A stretch of 47,359 nucleotides of DNA from Desulfuromonas sp. (GTDB lineage: Bacteria; Desulfobacterota; Desulfuromonadia; Desulfuromonadales; BM501): NCBI RefSeq assembly GCF_002868845.1, contig NZ_PKUB01000046.1, positions 686 through 48,044 on the forward strand. Direction: 5' to 3'. Both the position numbers and the translations under genes were made by a program. This document shows positions 44,332 to 47,359 of this stretch, in pieces. Under the pieces are notes generated by a model. It was not told the origin of the DNA. It did not search any database and saw only the letters and a program-made list of their open reading frames with translations. Each line of letters begins with the position of its first letter. Within the stretch, counting starts at the first letter, position 1.

Positions 44332-45099
44332 ATGGCAAGGCCCCCCGCGACAGGACGGCCGGAGGCGGCCCTGCCGCCAAGGCTTTGGAGTTGCATCGTC
44401 CTCGCACTCCTGACCGGGTTGGTGCTCCCTCCGCCCTGCCCCGATGCCGCCGCAACGCCTGGACCGGACAAGTTCCAGCGTTCCCGGGCGCGCATGGCGG
44501 AGCGACAGATCCGTGACAGGGGCATCACGGACCCGGCCACCCTGCGGGCCATGGCCGAGGTCCCCCGCCATCTCTTCGTTCCCCCGAAACTTGCGGCCAG
44601 GGCCTACGAAGACCTCCCCCTGCCCATCGGCTTCGGCCAGACCATCTCCCAGCCCTTCATCGTCGCATTCATGACCGAGCAGGTCCGCCCCCGTCCCGGA
44701 GTGCGCATCCTGGAAATCGGCACCGGTTCGGGGTACCAGGCGGCGGTACTGGCCGCGGCGGGCGCCGAAGTCTTTTCCCTGGAAATCATCCCCGAACTGG
44801 CGCAGAGCGCAGCGAGCCGACTGAAAAACCTAGGTTACACAGGGATCCGGCTGCGCGAGGGGGACGGCTACCACGGCTGGGCGCAGGAGGCCCCCTTCGA
44901 CGCCATCGTGGTCACAGCGGCAGCGGAATTCGTCCCTCCGCCCCTTCTGGAGCAACTCGCCGATGGCGGTCGGATGGTCATCCCCGTCGGCTCCCCATTC
45001 TTCGTGCAACGGCTCCTGCTGGTGGAGAAGGAAGGAGGGAAGACGAGCACCCGGGTCCTGCTGCCGGTTCGCTTCGTCCCCCTGCGGAGGCCCCGGTGA
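44332..45099 (+). CDS. pcm: Exported protein-L-isoaspartate O-methyltransferase
   Basis: 255-residue PIMT that methylates L-isoaspartyl residues in damaged proteins. The catalytic part runs from about residue 50: MAERQIRDRGITDPATLRAMAEVPRH, IGFGQTISQPFIVAFMTE and the SAM motif ILEIGTGSGYQAAVLAAAGAEV are canonical. It is preceded by a probable signal sequence (PPRLWSCIVLALLTGLVLPPPCPDAAATPG) that cytoplasmic PIMTs lack, so the enzyme may act in the periplasm (inference). ATG 44332 has GGAAGG upstream; an in-frame ATG at 44203 would add 43 residues ahead of the signal and is less likely. A TATACT box (44244-44249) precedes it but without a clear -35. Its stop overlaps the next GTG start. Confidence 0.88.
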   Translation: MARPPATGRPEAALPPRLWSCIVLALLTGLVLPPPCPDAAATPGPDKFQRSRARMAERQIRDRGITDPATLRAMAEVPRHLFVPPKLAARAYEDLPLPIGFGQTISQPFIVAFMTEQVRPRPGVRILEIGTGSGYQAAVLAAAGAEVFSLEIIPELAQSAASRLKNLGYTGIRLREGDGYHGWAQEAPFDAIVVTAAAEFVPPPLLEQLADGGRMVIPVGSPFFVQRLLLVEKEGGKTSTRVLLPVRFVPLRRPR

Positions 45100-47359
45100 G
45101 GCTGCCTGCGACGTTCCTCCTGGGAACCGCAGTGGCCCTTCACTCGGTGGCGATCATCTCCTTTCAGCTGGCCCTGATGCAGATCCTTTCCCTAACCCAG
45201 TGGCACCATTTCGCCGCCATGGTCATCTCCGTGGCGCTCCTCGGCTTCGGAGCATCGGGAACGCTCCTGGCCCTCGCCAGAAAAGCGCTCCTGAAACGGA
45301 TCGAATGGCTGCTCCCCCTGTGCCTGTTCGCCAGCGGGGCCGCCCAGCCTCTCGGGGTGAGCCTCTCCCACGGTGCCATGGGGGGATTCGACACCTACCT
45401 GCTCTTCGCAGAGCCCGCCCAGGCCGGACGCCTGGCCCTGGTCAACCTCCTTGCGGGGGTCCCCTTCTTCCTCGGGGCGCTGGCCCTCGGCCTCGTCTTC
45501 GTGCGCCACGTCGAGAGGATCGGGACCTTGTATTTCGCCAATCTCCTTGGCTCGGGCCTGGGAGGCGCGGTCGCCCTGCTGCTCCTCGGCGCCCTGGAAC
45601 CCGAGAGGCTGGCCCCGGTCACGGCTCTGTTCAGCATCGCCGCCGGCTGGCTGGTCCTTCCTCGCAAGGGGGCCGTCCCCCTCGCCGCGGCCGGGCTGTC
45701 AGCTCTGGCCGCGGCCCTGTTCCTGCTGGCCTGTCCCTCCCCCCTGCCCCTTTCCCCTTACAAGGATCTGAGTCGAGCCATGGACCTGCCCGGGGCGCAC
45801 GTCGACGCCCAGCGCCCCAGCCCCATGGGACTGGTCCAACTCGTCTCCGCCCCGGCCCTGCGCCATGCGCCCGGCCTGAGCCTCGCCTTCACCGGGGAAA
45901 TCCCGACCACGGCGGCCCTTTTTGTCAACGGAGACTGGTTCGGGGCGGTGCCCCGGAAGGGCCGGAAAGGCCGCCCCCATCTGCTCGACTTTACCACCTC
46001 AGCGCTCCCCTATGCCCTCAACGCCCCGAAAAGGGTCCTCGTCCTCCATGCCGGTACCGGCATGGAGGTAGCTCAAGCCCTTTCCCGGGGAGCGAAACAT
46101 GTGGTTGCCGTGGAGCCCCATCGTGCGGTCCTTGAAACCTTGGCGGAACTGTCAGCCGAGTCTCCCTACGGCGGCCCTGCGGTGACCGTCGCCGCGGTCG
46201 AGCCGCGCAGCTGGCTGGCAACGGACAACCAGCGGTACGACCTCGTCGTTCTGCCTTCGATCGGCAGCTTCGGCGGCGGGGTCGGGATGGCCGCCCTCCG
46301 CGAACAGAACATCCTCACCCTGGAGGCGTTCGGACAGATGTGGGACCACCTGACCCCCGAGGGGATCCTCTGCGCCAGCGCCTGGATCGACTACCCTGCC
46401 CGCGCCCCGCTTCGCCTGGCTGCAACCCTCGCCGAAGCCCTGGCTCTTCGAGGGACGGAAAGCCCTGCGGACCATCTGGCCGCGATTCGCTCCTGGGGCA
46501 CAATCACCTTCTGCGCAAGCCGCTCGCCCCTGACCGATGACCAACTGCGGAGAATCCGCATCCTTTGCGACGCCCTCCTCTTCGACCCGGCGCTTCTCCC
46601 CGGCCTATCGCCCATCGAAAGAGAACGCCATCACCGCCTGGAGGACCGGCGGTTCTTCTCCCTGCTCGAGTGGCTGATCGATCCTAACAGGGCCGGCCCC
46701 GAAACCGGCTCCCCCTTCCGCCTGAGCCCACCCGTGGACGACCGCCCCTTCTTTTCCCAGTTCGTGCGCCTGGCCCGTCTACCCGGCCTGGCCCGTCAGT
46801 TCGGCGACCGCTCGATTCCCTTTCTGGAGATGGGCTACTTTCTTGCCGTGGCCACCTTTATCCAGCTGGCACTATCGGCGGGAGCGCTGATTATTCTTCC
46901 CCTGGCGCGCATCGGCTGGCGCAGGGGGAAACGGCTGCGGATCTTTTTCTATTTCGGGGGGCTCGGCACGGGATACATGCTCGTGGAGATGGCCCTCATC
47001 CATCATTTCGTCCTTTATCTCGGCCACCCGATTCTCGCCGCCGCCGCGGTCATCACAACGGTCCTGACCTTTTCCGGCCTAGGCAGCCTGGCTTCCTCCC
47101 GGTCCGGGAAAACACCCTGCAGCCCGACCCGCGCCGCCGCCAGGGTCGCCGCCCTGCTCCTCATCTTCTCTTTCATTCTGAAGCCCCTGCTGGCCGAAAC
47201 CCTTTCCTTTCCCCTGGAAGCCAGACTCTTTTGCACCCTCATCCTTCTGGCTCCGCCTGCCTTCGCCATGGGCTTCCCCTTCCCCCTTGGCCTGAAACAC
47301 CTCGCCGGTCTACGCGAAGCGGATCTGCCCTGGGCCTGGGGGGTCAACGGCTGCCTCTC
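45096..47359 (+). CDS. Multi-spanning membrane protein with spermidine-synthase-like domain (cut by window edge)
   Basis: At least 754 residues, open to the end of the window. The N-terminal 220 residues hold about six membrane helices (VALHSVAIISFQLALMQIL, MVISVALLGFGASGTLLAL, LLAGVPFFLGALALGLVFV and others). Residues about 235-500 form a soluble domain with a Rossmann methyltransferase/spermidine-synthase fold, seen in RVLVLHAGTGMEVAQALSRGAKHVVAVEP and YDLVVLPSIGSFGGG. Helices resume from about 580. Proteins of this architecture are often annotated as spermidine synthase, but catalytic residues of the true enzyme are not evident. GTG 45096 overlaps the pcm stop (GTGA), suggesting a functional pair at the membrane. 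Confidence 0.85.
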   Translation, partial: MRLPATFLLGTAVALHSVAIISFQLALMQILSLTQWHHFAAMVISVALLGFGASGTLLALARKALLKRIEWLLPLCLFASGAAQPLGVSLSHGAMGGFDTYLLFAEPAQAGRLALVNLLAGVPFFLGALALGLVFVRHVERIGTLYFANLLGSGLGGAVALLLLGALEPERLAPVTALFSIAAGWLVLPRKGAVPLAAAGLSALAAALFLLACPSPLPLSPYKDLSRAMDLPGAHVDAQRPSPMGLVQLVSAPALRHAPGLSLAFTGEIPTTAALFVNGDWFGAVPRKGRKGRPHLLDFTTSALPYALNAPKRVLVLHAGTGMEVAQALSRGAKHVVAVEPHRAVLETLAELSAESPYGGPAVTVAAVEPRSWLATDNQRYDLVVLPSIGSFGGGVGMAALREQNILTLEAFGQMWDHLTPEGILCASAWIDYPARAPLRLAATLAEALALRGTESPADHLAAIRSWGTITFCASRSPLTDDQLRRIRILCDALLFDPALLPGLSPIERERHHRLEDRRFFSLLEWLIDPNRAGPETGSPFRLSPPVDDRPFFSQFVRLARLPGLARQFGDRSIPFLEMGYFLAVATFIQLALSAGALIILPLARIGWRRGKRLRIFFYFGGLGTGYMLVEMALIHHFVLYLGHPILAAAAVITTVLTFSGLGSLASSRSGKTPCSPTRAAARVAALLLIFSFILKPLLAETLSFPLEARLFCTLILLAPPAFAMGFPFPLGLKHLAGLREADLPWAWGVNGCL

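Overview
The window is a gene-dense, GC-rich stretch of bacterial chromosome. Gene order and protein families point to a Desulfuromonadales/Geobacter-type deltaproteobacterium (Desulfobacterota). Supporting features are the murJ, rpsT and leuS-lptE-holA neighbourhood, the tmk-holB-PSP1-metG-tatD string, a TatD domain fused to a radical SAM domain, and a large chemosensory operon with a HEAT-repeat protein, a zinc-ribbon response regulator and a DUF4388 (PATAN) protein. This assignment is inferred from gene content; no marker was searched against a database.

Layout. 1-2.9 kb: two O-acetylhomoserine sulfhydrylase paralogues (the first cut by the window edge) on either side of an 838-nt intergenic region that holds a duplicated repeat pair and several hairpins. 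3.1-6.7 kb: lpxL, trmL, ogt and murJ. 6.9-11.8 kb: rpsT, then the minus-strand operon leuS-lptE-holA, then infA with its own promoter. 11.9-24.4 kb: a 13-gene minus-strand chemosensory operon. In transcription order it is DUF4388 protein, cheY, cheA, an ExeA-like AAA ATPase, cheW, cheY, cheW, a zinc-ribbon receiver protein, a HEAT-repeat protein, cheR, cheB, a GAF protein and cheY. A sigma70-type promoter sits at its head and there is no chemoreceptor gene in it. 24.5-28.6 kb: rnc, a radical SAM gene, era and der. 28.7-34.5 kb: tmk-holB-PSP1-metG-tatD/rSAM, divergent from rnc. 34.6-39.0 kb: a YjbQ-family gene, a Bax-like lipoprotein gene, a polysaccharide deacetylase gene and a RelA/SpoT-homologue gene. 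38.9-44.1 kb: tlyA, a YhaO/YhaN (SbcD/SbcC-like) pair, a HIT gene and a membrane methyltransferase gene. 44.3-47.4 kb: an exported isoaspartyl methyltransferase, coupled to a large membrane spermidine-synthase-like protein that runs off the window.

Four genes are interrupted even though their family similarity continues on both sides of the break. leuS has an in-frame TAG at 9565-9567, the AAA ATPase an in-frame TAA at 20107-20109, and cheA an in-frame TAA at 22391-22393. The RSH gene carries a one-base shift at a run of ten C (G10 on the coding strand) at 38713-38722. Each nonsense codon is one first-position change away from a Glu, Gln or Lys codon. leuS is normally essential, so base-call or assembly error is the leading explanation. 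A real mutation, nonsense suppression, or (for RSH) phase variation are alternatives that reads from the same strain would separate.

The most system-like part of the window is the receptor-less chemosensory operon. It couples a CheA kinase with a distinctive region between P1 and P3 to two CheW adaptors, three single-domain CheY proteins, a zinc-ribbon receiver, adaptation enzymes, a HEAT scaffold and an ATPase whose gene overlaps cheA. No flagellar or pilus gene lies next to it, so its output is open.
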